Translations under genes and position numbers: made by a program
Assembly (NCBI RefSeq): GCF_900446215.1
Contig: NZ_UAQZ01000016.1
Coordinates: 310,001 to 374,000, forward strand
DNA length: 64,000 nt
From: Burkholderia cenocepacia
Lineage (GTDB): Bacteria; Pseudomonadota; Gammaproteobacteria; Burkholderiales; Burkholderiaceae
Reading direction: 5' to 3'
Part shown: positions 42,284 to 51,212 of the stretch, piece after piece
Layout: the number at the start of each line of letters is the position of its first letter
Numbering within the stretch: position 1 is the stretch's first letter
The notes under the pieces: model-generated
Seen by the model: only the letters and a program-made list of their open reading frames with translations
The model's database searches: none
Told to the model about the DNA's origin: nothing

Positions 42284-43165
42284 ATGAAAAAAATTGCACG
42301 CAACCTTTCCGGTGTCGCGGCGCTCGCGCTGTGCGCCTCGATCCTGCAGGCCTGCGGCGACGGGTCGTCCGATCCGTTGTCGGCCAAGGCCTTTGCCGCG
42401 TCGCCGCCGGCCGTGGCGGCGCCCGCGCGCGCCGCGTCGCACTGGACGCCGGCGGTGGGCGATACGTGGCAATGGCAGCTCAAGGGCAAGCTCAATACGT
42501 CGTACAACGTGGCCATCTACGACATCGACCTGTTCGATACCGACGCGGCGACGATCGCGGCGCTCAAGCAGGCGGGGCGCAAGGTCGTCTGTTATTTCTC
42601 CGCGGGCAGTTCGGAGAACTGGCGGCCCGATTTCTCGAAGTTCAAGGCATCCGACCAGGGCAACAAGCTCGACGACTGGGAGGGCGAGCGCTGGCTCGAC
42701 ATCCGTTCGGGCAACGTGCGCGACATCATGACGGCCCGCCTCGACCGCGCGGTGGCGAAGGGATGCGACGGCGTCGAGCCGGACAACGTCGACGGCTATG
42801 CGAACGACACCGGTTTCCCGTTGCAGGACACCGATCAGTACGCGTTCAACGTGTTCATCGCGAACGAGGCGCACAAGCGCAATCTGGCGGTCGGGCTGAA
42901 GAACGACGTCGATCAGCTCGTGGCGCTCGAACCGTCGTTCGACTTCGCGGTGAACGAGGAGTGCAACGAGCAGAAGGAGTGCGACGGCTACACGGTGTTC
43001 ACGTCGAAGAACAAGCCGGTGCTGAACGCCGAGTATGCGGGCAAATACCGGACGCCGAGCGGGCAACGCACGCTGTGCAATGCGGCGCGCGCGCTCAACA
43101 TGCGCACGCTCGTGCTGGCGAAAAAGCTCGACGACAGCTACCGGTTCAGCTGCGACGGCGCCTGA
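42284..43165 (+). CDS. GH114 endo-alpha-1,4-polygalactosaminidase-like lipoprotein
   Basis: A 293-residue lipoprotein: signal A-L-A-L-C-A-S-I-L-Q-A-C, with C24 as the lipidation site. The GH114 barrel begins W-T-P-A-V-G-D-T-W-Q-W-Q-L and shows Y-N-V-A-I-Y-D-I-D-L-F-D, V-V-C-Y-F-S-A-G-S-S-E-N-W-R-P-D, G-C-D-G-V-E-P-D-N-V-D-G-Y and F-A-V-N-E-E-C. The acidic pairs D-I-D and E-P-D lie where catalytic carboxylates are expected. Characterised members cleave alpha-1,4-linked galactosamine polymers (fungal galactosaminogalactan, Pel). A GGAGATG box precedes the ATG. It is 125 bases after GH36 and is followed by a hairpin and a porin. Confidence 0.88.
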   Translation: MKKIARNLSGVAALALCASILQACGDGSSDPLSAKAFAASPPAVAAPARAASHWTPAVGDTWQWQLKGKLNTSYNVAIYDIDLFDTDAATIAALKQAGRKVVCYFSAGSSENWRPDFSKFKASDQGNKLDDWEGERWLDIRSGNVRDIMTARLDRAVAKGCDGVEPDNVDGYANDTGFPLQDTDQYAFNVFIANEAHKRNLAVGLKNDVDQLVALEPSFDFAVNEECNEQKECDGYTVFTSKNKPVLNAEYAGKYRTPSGQRTLCNAARALNMRTLVLAKKLDDSYRFSCDGA

Positions 43166-43173
43166 TCGAACCG

Positions 43174-43191
43174 CGCCCGTCGTGACGGGCG
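43174..43191. terminator. Perfect 8-bp hairpin after the GH114 gene
   Basis: CGCCCGTC (43174-43181) and GACGGGCG (43184-43191) form a perfect stem with a two-base centre, 8 bases after the GH114 stop. It has no T tract. It may stabilise the hydrolase mRNA or partly stop transcription ahead of the porin gene. Confidence 0.4.
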
Positions 43192-43340
43192 AACCTGTGT
43201 GACCGGTGTCCGCGCGCGCACGCTCCGTGCCCGGGCGTGCGCGTCGCGCGCATCGGATGCCGCGATCCGGCGCGCGATGCATGGCCGATGCCGCATCGAC
43301 GTCCGTTCAAATCGATTCGCACTACTTATCCAACAATACG

Positions 43341-44468
43341 ATGAAAAATTGCATGCTGATTGCAGGCGCTGCCGTGGCGGCCGCGCTTTCCGTCGCCGCG
43401 CGCGCGGAGGGTTCGGTCACGCTGTACGGCACGATCGATACGGGTGTCGCGTATCTGAACCACGCGGAAGCCGGGAAGTCGCGCGTATCGATGTCGTCGG
43501 GCGCGTTGTCGGCGAACGAATGGGGATTGACCGGCAGCGAGGCGCTCGGCGGCGACATGAACGCGATCTTCACGCTCGAGAACAATTTCGACGTCGGGAC
43601 CGGCCAGCTCGACGGCGGCCGGCTGTTCGGCTCGAAAGCGTTCGTCGGCGTCGCGTCCGCGACGTGGGGCACGCTGACGCTCGGCCGGCAGAACGATCCG
43701 GTGACGGATCTCGTGCAGCCGATCACGGCCGACGCGTTCAGCGGGCTCTTCGCGCCGCCCGGCGACGTCGACAACTACGACAGCAGCGTGACGTTCAGCA
43801 ACGCGGTCAAATGGACGAGCGCGGCGTGGCACGGCGTGACGGTTGCGGCGATGGTGTCGCCCGGCGGCGTGGCCGGCGCATCGGGGTCGGGGCTCGCGTA
43901 TGCCGGCGCATTCGGCTATGCGGACGGTCCGCTGAGCGCGGCGGCCGGCTACCTGCACGTCGACAACGGCAACGCGCTCCGTTCGACGCGCGGCGCATCG
44001 TCGGCCGATTCGTTCTTCAACAGCGCGGTGAACCGCGCGTATGCGTCGGCGCGGTCGATCGAAGTCGCGCGCGCCGGGGTGCAGTATGCGATCGGCAACG
44101 TGACCGTCGGCGCGGCGTTCAGCTTCAGCGAATACCGGCCCGACGCGTCGTCGACGTTCGTGCACGCGCAGCGCTACCGGAACGGTTCGGCATTCGCGCA
44201 ATGGCAGGCGCTGCCGTCGCTGCTGACGATCGTCGGCTACAACTTCACGTGGTCGGGCGGCGATTCGTCCGCGCGCTATCACCAGGTCAATGCCGGCGTC
44301 GACTATCTGCTGAGCAAGCGCACCGATCTCTATACGACGGTCGGCTACCAGCACGCGAACGGCTTCAACGGAACCGGGCCGGCCCAGGCCGTGATCGGGT
44401 CGTACAACGTCGATGCCGGCACGAATTCGCAGTTGCTCGCGATCGTCGGCATCCGGCACCGGTTCTGA
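43341..44468 (+). CDS. General porin (Burkholderiales OmpC-like)
   Basis: A 375-residue outer-membrane porin. A signal peptide (M-L-I-A-G-A-A-V-A-A-A-L-S-V-A-A-R-A) precedes the mature start E-G-S-V-T-L-Y-G-T-I-D-T-G-V-A-Y. This is the classic N-terminus of trimeric 16-strand porins, followed by S-R-V-S-M-S-S-G, F-T-L-E-N-N-F and the C-terminal aromatic-ended strand R-H-R-F. A second in-frame extension upstream to 43206 has no signal-peptide character. No clear ribosome site is seen. It is the third gene of the plus arm and likely admits sugar fragments released by GH36 and GH114. Confidence 0.9.
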   Translation: MKNCMLIAGAAVAAALSVAARAEGSVTLYGTIDTGVAYLNHAEAGKSRVSMSSGALSANEWGLTGSEALGGDMNAIFTLENNFDVGTGQLDGGRLFGSKAFVGVASATWGTLTLGRQNDPVTDLVQPITADAFSGLFAPPGDVDNYDSSVTFSNAVKWTSAAWHGVTVAAMVSPGGVAGASGSGLAYAGAFGYADGPLSAAAGYLHVDNGNALRSTRGASSADSFFNSAVNRAYASARSIEVARAGVQYAIGNVTVGAAFSFSEYRPDASSTFVHAQRYRNGSAFAQWQALPSLLTIVGYNFTWSGGDSSARYHQVNAGVDYLLSKRTDLYTTVGYQHANGFNGTGPAQAVIGSYNVDAGTNSQLLAIVGIRHRF

Positions 44469-44487
44469 GCCCGGTTGCCGGCGCGCG

Positions 44488-44709
44488 TTATTTGCGGCTT
44501 TTCAGGAAGGAGCGTCCTTCGGCCGTGATCGATGCGCCGGAGCGGCCGTGCGCGGGATGGCTGACGAACCCGGCGCTGACGAGTTCCCGCGCGATCGACC
44601 AGCCGAGCGCCGGCGCGTCGCGGCCGTAGCGAACATCGGCGAGCCGTTCGAGCGCCCAGATCGCGGAGGCCGACAGGTTGGGGGTGTTGGACGTGAGATT
44701 GTCGTTCAT
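44488..44709 (-). CDS. Small winged-helix-like or uncharacterised protein
   Basis: A 73-residue protein with GAGGAAG before the ATG at 44709. It contains the helical phrase A-S-A-I-W-A-L-E-R-L-A-D-V-R-Y, then L-G-W-S-I-A-R-E-L-V-S-A-G-F-V-S-H-P and I-T-A-E-G-R-S-F-L. The pattern of a helix, turn, helix and a final strand-like I-T-A-E-G-R resembles a small winged helix, but I cannot name a family. It lies 65 bases downstream of the HPr-like gene on the same strand, so it may be co-transcribed. Confidence 0.65.
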   Translation of the reverse strand: MNDNLTSNTPNLSASAIWALERLADVRYGRDAPALGWSIARELVSAGFVSHPAHGRSGASITAEGRSFLKSRK

Positions 44710-44774
44710 CGCTTCCTCGGGAAATGGGGTGTCGGGGTGGACGGCGCATGGCCGCGGGATCGGCGGCGCAAGCG

Positions 44775-45038
44775 TCAGCTTGCCTGCAGCAACGGCAGCA
44801 GCGCCTGCAGCGCGGCCTCCTCGTCGGGGCCGGTGGCGAGCACCTGGGCCGACGTGCCGCCGTGAACCTGCAGCGACGCGATTGCGCCGCCGTCTTTTGC
44901 GTTGCTGCTGTGCCCGTTCGCGATCAGCTGGATGTCGCTGTCGAAACGGCGTGCCGCGGCGACGGTCGCGTCGCGCGCGGCGCGGCCGCGATTGCGGTTC
45001 CATGCGGGGCCGATTTGAACGTACACAACGATTGCCAC
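44775..45038 (-). CDS. HPr-like protein lacking the active-site histidine
   Basis: An 87-residue protein read from a GTG at 45038, with GGAGG 12 bases upstream. It aligns by eye with the phosphocarrier HPr along its length: G-R-A-A-R-D-A-T occupies the place of G-L-H-A-R-P-A-T, R-F-D-S-D-I-Q-L the next strand, N-A-K-D the place of N-A-K-S, then A-S-L-Q-V, and T-G-P-D-E-E-A-A-L-Q-A-L the end. His15 is Ala, Pro18 is Asp, and the regulatory Ser46 is Asp. It therefore cannot carry phosphate on His15. A regulatory decoy role is possible, as with HPr paralogues such as Crh, which is inference. It is co-directional with the small gene at 44488. Confidence 0.75.
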   Translation of the reverse strand: MAIVVYVQIGPAWNRNRGRAARDATVAAARRFDSDIQLIANGHSSNAKDGGAIASLQVHGGTSAQVLATGPDEEAALQALLPLLQAS

Positions 45039-45248
45039 GATGCTGGAAAGCCTCCGGACAGGTGGGCGGGGCGGTGCGCGACATGCACGGTTGCGCACGT
45101 GTTGCGGACATCGGGCGGCCGGTATTCACGATTTCTCCCGCAGGGTCGCGGGTGCCGGCCGGGCGGAGTGCGCGCGCCATCCGGCGCGAACATGCCGACA
45201 TCCGCTGCGAAGGCGCATTCAAGTGCGCGGATTGTCGGGAAGTGCGTG

Positions 45249-45291
45249 ATTATAATGCATCGGCCAGATCATGTGAATTGCATTATAATGC
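45249..45291. promoter_or_regulatory. Paired ATTATAATGC boxes (promoter or operator)
   Basis: ATTATAATGC occurs at 45249-45258 and again at 45282-45291, 33 bases apart. The second copy is part of the perfect palindrome GCATTATAATGC (45280-45291). Each contains TATAAT and so could be a -10 box for the phnA gene at 45402, or an operator. The same core ATTATAAT is found at 46926-46933, next to a ribbon-helix-helix gene. Confidence 0.5.
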
Positions 45292-45401
45292 GGTGTGCGC
45301 CGATGCCGGCCCGCGGCGTTGCCGGCGGGCGTGTCGCCCGCATCCGGGCGCGCAACCTGCTCGCCCGGCATCATCGAACTCCTCCCCGAATGGAAGCCGC
45401 A

Positions 45402-45743
45402 ATGAATGCCCCCGCCTGCCCGCAATGTGCAATGGAAAACACTTACCCGGATGGTGCGCTGACCGTCTGCGCGGACTGCGGCCACGAATGGTCGGCCGAC
45501 GCCGGCGCCGAGGCCGGTGACGAACCGGCGGGCGACGTCGTCAAGGACGCGAACGGCAACGTGCTGTCGGACGGCGATTCGGTCGTGCTGATCAAGGATC
45601 TGCGTGTGAAGGGCTCGTCGATCACGCTGAAGATGGGCACCAAGGTCAAGAGCATCCGGCTCGTCGGCGGCGATCACGAAGTCGACTGCAAGACCGACAT
45701 GGGCGGCTTCATGCTGAAGGCGTGCTACCTGAAGAAGGTCTGA
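45402..45743 (+). CDS. PhnA/YjdM-type zinc-ribbon protein
   Basis: A 113-residue protein. An N-terminal zinc ribbon (C-P-Q-C at about 6-9 and C-A-D-C at about 25-28) precedes the PhnA domain, with V-V-K-D-A-N-G-N-V-L-S-D-G-D-S-V-V-L-I-K-D-L-R-V-K-G and K-A-C-Y-L-K-K-V at the end. Although named for an alkylphosphonate locus, the family's function is not known to be phosphonate catabolism. The start at 45402 has GGAAG nearby; 45390 also is in frame. Promoter elements with repeated ATTATAATGC lie about 110-150 bases upstream. Confidence 0.9.
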   Translation: MNAPACPQCAMENTYPDGALTVCADCGHEWSADAGAEAGDEPAGDVVKDANGNVLSDGDSVVLIKDLRVKGSSITLKMGTKVKSIRLVGGDHEVDCKTDMGGFMLKACYLKKV

Positions 45744-45810
45744 GCACGCGGTTCAGGCGACCGTTGCCTTCGCGTTTTCATCCGCCGCGTTTTCATCCGA
45801 CTACCCGCAC

Positions 45811-46647
45811 ATGGCCGAGGATCGAACTTCCTATGACGCGTTCGTCAGGTTCCTGGCGACGCCGCTGAACGACGGCCGGCCTTTCGTGCTGCGGACGCAG
45901 CATGCGGTGTCGCTGCACTTCGATCATTTCGGCACGCAGAGCTTCATGTCGCTGCGCGATCCGATGCGGCTGGAGCTGGGTTATACGCGCGTGATGATGG
46001 GTTTCCTGCTGCTGCAGCCCGAGCCTGCACACATCTGCATGCTCGGGCTCGGCGGCGGTTCGCTCGCGAAGTACTGCTACCGTCACCTGCCCGGCACGAC
46101 GATCGATGCGGTCGAGATCAATCCGGACGTGATCGCGCTGCGCGACGTGTTCAGGATTCCTGCCGATGATGCGCGGTTCAGCGTGGTATGCGCGGACGGC
46201 GCGGATCATCTGGAGCGGGCGGACGTCCGGACCGACGTGATCCTGCACGATGCGTTCGTCGCCGACGGTATGCGCGGCCGCTGTGCCGGCCGCACGTTCC
46301 TCGACGCGTGCCGCGCGCGCCTGAGCGCATCCGGCGTGCTCGCGATCAACTTCATGGACGACGATCCGGCGTTGCCGCAGCACCTCGAGCAACTGCGGTC
46401 GGTATTCGGTTCGTCGTATGCGCTGCTGCCGTGCGGCGACGACAACAACTTCGTCGCATTCGCATGGAAGGACGGCAGCCGGCTGCCGTCGTTGCGTATC
46501 CTGCTGGAGCGGGCGCTCGCGTGCCCGCAGGCCGGCGAACTGAAGCTGGCTGCCACCGCGAGGCGCATGAAGCACGGCGAGGGCATCGATCCGCGGCGGC
46601 TGGTCTGGCGCGCGCAGTCGCACGAACGTTGGGAGATCGGCGCGTAA
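45811..46647 (+). CDS. Spermidine synthase-like methyltransferase-fold protein
   Basis: A 278-residue protein with the polyamine aminopropyltransferase core: the nucleotide-binding I-C-M-L-G-L-G-G-G-S-L-A-K-Y, I-D-A-V-E-I-N-P-D-V-I-A-L at the end of the second strand, and V-I-L-H-D-A-F-V-A-D-G-M in place of D-x-x-D-x-x-x-D. The canonical N-terminal beta domain of spermidine synthase is shortened. Such orphan homologues often are not true spermidine synthases. No ribosome site is evident near the ATG. No partner enzyme for decarboxylated S-adenosylmethionine lies next to it. Confidence 0.75.
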   Translation: MAEDRTSYDAFVRFLATPLNDGRPFVLRTQHAVSLHFDHFGTQSFMSLRDPMRLELGYTRVMMGFLLLQPEPAHICMLGLGGGSLAKYCYRHLPGTTIDAVEINPDVIALRDVFRIPADDARFSVVCADGADHLERADVRTDVILHDAFVADGMRGRCAGRTFLDACRARLSASGVLAINFMDDDPALPQHLEQLRSVFGSSYALLPCGDDNNFVAFAWKDGSRLPSLRILLERALACPQAGELKLAATARRMKHGEGIDPRRLVWRAQSHERWEIGA

Positions 46648-46707
46648 CGGTACCGGGCGGTACCGGGCCGGCGAGGCCGGCGCCGCGCGCGGCCGGTGCG
46701 GCCGCGC

Positions 46708-46893
46708 TTACTTCACGCGCTTGCCGATCGCGCTCCGGGTCTTGTACGTGACGCCGTGCCGGTCCAGATATTCGCGGATCAACTGCCGTACGACTTGCGA
46801 CGGCGTAAGATCCTGCTCCGCGCAGAGCATCTCGAAGGCTTCCTTCTTCGCGGGATCGATCAGGACGGTCAGGCGGGCGGTTTTCGTTTCCAT
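46708..46893 (-). CDS. Ribbon-helix-helix (CopG-like) DNA-binding protein
   Basis: A 61-residue protein with the RHH pattern: a short strand A-R-L-T-V-L-I-D, helix P-A-K-K-E-A-F-E-M-L-C-A-E, turn D-L-T-P-S-Q and helix V-V-R-Q-L-I-R-E-Y-L-D. Such proteins are often antitoxins or autoregulators. No toxin partner is adjacent. The palindrome ATTATAAT at 46926-46933 stands 33 bases upstream of its start and occurs twice before the phnA gene too. It may be the protein's own operator (inference). Confidence 0.8.
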   Translation of the reverse strand: METKTARLTVLIDPAKKEAFEMLCAEQDLTPSQVVRQLIREYLDRHGVTYKTRSAIGKRVK

Positions 46894-46925
46894 GACGGGG
46901 CGAGGGTGGTCGATATGTTAATCAA

Positions 46926-46933
46926 ATTATAAT
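46926..46933. promoter_or_regulatory. ATTATAAT palindrome upstream of the RHH gene
   Basis: This eight-base palindrome lies in an AT-rich patch (46915-46935) between the divergently placed ends of the RHH gene and the YoaK gene's 3' end. It is identical to the core of the two boxes at 45249 and 45282. It could be a -10 element or an RHH operator. Confidence 0.4.
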
Positions 46934-46982
46934 CGATCCGCTTTCGGCGTTACCGCGCGCGAGCGCCGCCTGTCGCGCACGA

Positions 46983-47741
46983 TCAGCGTTTGCTGCGCAG
47001 CAGCGCGAGCAGGTCGTCGATCACCGGCACGATGGCGAGCGTGACGAGCACCGCGGCGAGCGGCACGGTCGACACGTAGCCCACGCGCTTGAAGCCGATC
47101 GCGCCGGCCAGGCCGCCGACGAAGAACGACGAGAGCATCGTCGCGTGAATCCGCAGTTTCGAACGGTTGGCGATCACCGCGTGCGCGTCGACGTCGATGG
47201 CCGACCGGTTCCAGTAGAACAGCTTGCCGAGCTCGATGCCGAGGTCGGTCACGATGCCCGTCATGTGCGTCGTGCGGATCTCCGCGCCCGACAGTTTCGT
47301 GATCGTCGCGTTCTGCAGCCCCATGATGAAGCACAGCAGCGTCACGGTCACCGGCACGAAGAAGGTTTCCCACAGGGCCAGATGGCTGCCGAGCAGCCCG
47401 AACAGCAACAGCAGCGCGGCTTCGACCAGCAGCGGCAGCATGAACTGGCTGTGCAGCCCGCGGCGGCGCCCCCAGTTGACGAGGACCGCCGAGCACGCGG
47501 CGCCGATCAGGAACGACCCCAGCGAGCTGATGCCGGCGAGCGCGAGCCGCACGTCGCCGAGCGCCGTCTGGTCGGCGATCGCCGACACGATGCCGCTCAT
47601 GTGCGACGTGTACTGCTTGACCGCGAGAAAGCCGCCGGCATTGGCCGCGCCGGCGACGAACGCGAGCGAAAACCCGAGCTGGCGGTTCGCGGTCGCGCTG
47701 CGGTGTTTTCCCGTCAGGTTTCGAAAGTACTGCGCTGGCAT
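46983..47741 (-). CDS. YoaK/DUF1275 membrane protein
   Basis: A 252-residue inner-membrane protein with about six hydrophobic segments and the family signature F-V-A-G-A-A-N-A-G-G-F-L-A-V, Y-T-S-H-M-S-G-I-V-S-A-I, G-L-Q-N-A-T-I-T and T-H-M-T-G-I-V-T-D-L-G-I-E-L-G. DUF1275 proteins are unexplained; the repeated T-H-M-(S/T)-G pattern hints at ion or ligand binding. I start at ATG 47741; a GTG at 47777 also is in frame. A 19-bp palindrome lies in the divergent upstream region. Confidence 0.85.
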   Translation of the reverse strand: MPAQYFRNLTGKHRSATANRQLGFSLAFVAGAANAGGFLAVKQYTSHMSGIVSAIADQTALGDVRLALAGISSLGSFLIGAACSAVLVNWGRRRGLHSQFMLPLLVEAALLLLFGLLGSHLALWETFFVPVTVTLLCFIMGLQNATITKLSGAEIRTTHMTGIVTDLGIELGKLFYWNRSAIDVDAHAVIANRSKLRIHATMLSSFFVGGLAGAIGFKRVGYVSTVPLAAVLVTLAIVPVIDDLLALLRSKR

Positions 47742-47856
47742 AAGGGTGTCGCTCGATCGTCGCGGATTCGCGGTCACAGGCCGAAACCGGTGCCGGACGT
47801 CGTGACGGGCACGCCGCTTGCACCGGATACCGGGGCTGTCGAATCATGTGATGAAC

Positions 47857-47875
47857 ATGATAATGTCATTATCAT
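47857..47875. promoter_or_regulatory. Perfect 9-1-9 palindrome, Fur-like
   Basis: ATGATAATGTCATTATCAT is a perfect palindrome around one base in a 242-base divergent space. The half-sites T-G-A-T-A-A-T and A-T-T-A-T-C-A match the Fur-box style but are three bases apart rather than one. A Fur-family or another dimeric metal regulator could bind. Confidence 0.5.
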
Positions 47876-47983
47876 ACTCTGTTGGCCGGATGGTGCTTTC
47901 AGTACAATGATGGAAGGCGCCGCCGGCTGGCTGTTTCGCCGCTGCGCGGCGCGCGCTTGCGATTCCCTTCTGCCCACCGCTTC

Positions 47984-48334
47984 ATGACCCCGATCAAGTT
48001 CATCCTGCGCTACACGGCGATCCCGTTCACGGCCATCGTCGCCGTGGTGATCTGGACTGTCATACCATCGTCGAAAGAGATCGATGCGAGACAATATGCG
48101 GCGCTGTCGCGCGCGTACGCGAGTTTCCCGCTGCCGTTCCGGCGCGAGATCTCGGACACGATGGAGCACGGCACGATCAACGACCGGCGCTATCAGGCGC
48201 TCGTGCGCGATTCGCTGGGCAACGGCGTCGCGCTGGACTGGCCGGCGTCGGGCGTCGGCGGCGTCGCCGACGAGCGGCAAAAACTGGCCGAACTGATTCA
48301 GGCCGATTCGGATCTTCAAAGGCAACGGCAATGA
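47984..48334 (+). CDS. Small membrane protein with an N-terminal anchor
   Basis: A 116-residue protein. The N-terminus M-T-P-I-K-F-I-L-R-Y precedes one hydrophobic helix (T-A-I-P-F-T-A-I-V-A-V-V-I-W-T-V-I). A soluble, periplasm-facing part follows, with R-Q-Y-A-A-L-S-R-A-Y-A and Y-Q-A-L-V-R-D-S-L-G. I do not recognise the family. Its stop overlaps the start of the next twin-helix protein by four bases, so they are translated together. Confidence 0.75.
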   Translation: MTPIKFILRYTAIPFTAIVAVVIWTVIPSSKEIDARQYAALSRAYASFPLPFRREISDTMEHGTINDRRYQALVRDSLGNGVALDWPASGVGGVADERQKLAELIQADSDLQRQRQ

Positions 48335-48543
48335 AAACCCTGCTGGTTTCTGTGGCATTCGCGATGATCATCGCGAGTTTGATCTTCGCGCTGTACTTCA
48401 TGAATCACGATCGCGGCAAGTCCAAGCGGATGGCGTGGTCGCTCGCCGCGCGCGTCGGGTTGTCGGTCACGCTGTTCCTGTCGCTGCTGATCGCGTACAA
48501 GCTCGGCTGGATCGAACCGACCGGGTTGCCGATCGGGCGCTGA
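48331..48543 (+). CDS. DUF2909-like twin-transmembrane protein
   Basis: A 70-residue protein with two hydrophobic helices joined by a basic loop: L-L-V-S-V-A-F-A-M-I-I-A-S-L-I-F-A-L-Y-F, then N-H-D-R-G-K-S-K-R-M-A-W-S-L-A-A-R-V-G-L-S-V and a second helix. This matches the twin-TM proteins near terminal oxidase genes, though none is adjacent here. The function is unknown. It overlaps the preceding gene by ATGA. Confidence 0.8.
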   Translation: MKTLLVSVAFAMIIASLIFALYFMNHDRGKSKRMAWSLAARVGLSVTLFLSLLIAYKLGWIEPTGLPIGR

Positions 48544-48654
48544 CGCGCGATTGCCGCGCGGTTCGATCCCGCGTGATCGCGCCGAAGTGGACTTGACGGC
48601 GAGAACCGGTGGTCGATCAACCCGTGACGGCGGTTCGACCGGGGCAGGCAGCCG

Positions 48655-50330
<1,676 letters not shown>

Positions 50331-50334
<4 letters not shown>

Positions 50335-51200
50335 GCTGTCTCCCGGTGCTCGAAGCGCGCCTGCCAGTAGCCGCCGAGCGCATTCACGGCGATCACGGCC
50401 GCGGTGATCGCGAGGCCGGGCCACACCGCGATCCACCACGCGTTGTACAGATAGTTGCGGCCCTCGGCGAGCATCAATCCCCATTCCGCCGCGGGCGGCT
50501 GCGGCCCCATTCCGAGAAAGCTCAACCCCGACGTGCCGATGATCGCGGTGCCCAGCCCGATCGTCGCGAGGACCGGCACCTGCGCGATCGCATGCGGCAA
50601 CACGTGTCGCCACACCAGTACCGCCGGCGCGAGGCCGAGGGTGCGCGCGTGCTCGACATAGCCGGACGCCGCGACGACGAAGGTCTGCGCCCGCACCACG
50701 CGTGCGAAGCGCGGCACCGACGCGATGCCGAGCGCGAACACGAGGTTGACCGCGCCGGGGCCGGTGAACGAGATCAGCATCAGCGCGAGCAGCAGGTCGG
50801 GGAAGGCGGACACGACGTCGAGCACGCGCGTGATCAGCTCATCGAGCCAGCCGCGCGCGAGGCCGGCGCACAGCCCGAGCGCGGTGCCGAACAGTGTCGC
50901 GACGCCGATCGCGGCCGCGCTGATCGACAGCGAGTAGCGGGCGCCATGCACGACCCGCGAGAAGATGTCGCGGCCGAGCTGGTCGGTGCCGAGCCAGTGC
51001 TCGGCGCTGCTGCCGAGCTGCGCGGACAGCGGATCGGCCGCCAGCGGGTCGTAGTGCGCGAGCCAGCCCGGTGCGACCACGGCGATCGCGTTCAGCAGCA
51101 GATACACGGCGGCGAGCGCGAGGCCCGGATGGCGGCGCAGCCAGCCGGCGGCGGCGAATGTGGCGGGCGTGCGCAACGTGAAGTCGATGGGCGTGGACAT
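50331..51200 (-). CDS. Peptide-type ABC permease (DppC-like)
   Basis: A 289-residue permease with about six helices. After the first helix comes the phrase G-T-D-Q-L-G-R-D-I-F-S-R-V-V-H-G-A-R-Y-S-L. The ABC-contact loop is E-H-A-R-T-L-G-L-A-P-A-V-L-V-W-R-H-V-L-P-H-A, the EAA-type motif. It pairs with the DppB-like permease 12 bases upstream and with the fused ATPase by an ATGA overlap. Confidence 0.92.
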
Positions 51201-51212
51201 GAAGTCTCCGGT

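Noticed and set aside
45219-45677. 152-codon minus-strand frame over phnA
   Set aside because: The plus-strand zinc-ribbon protein has clear motifs. The minus frame is a shadow.
46640-46720. Repeated GGTACCGGGC and GGCCGGCG hairpin-like text after the spermidine-synthase-like gene
   Set aside because: Short GC-rich repeats without a T tract. Not distinguishable from background composition.
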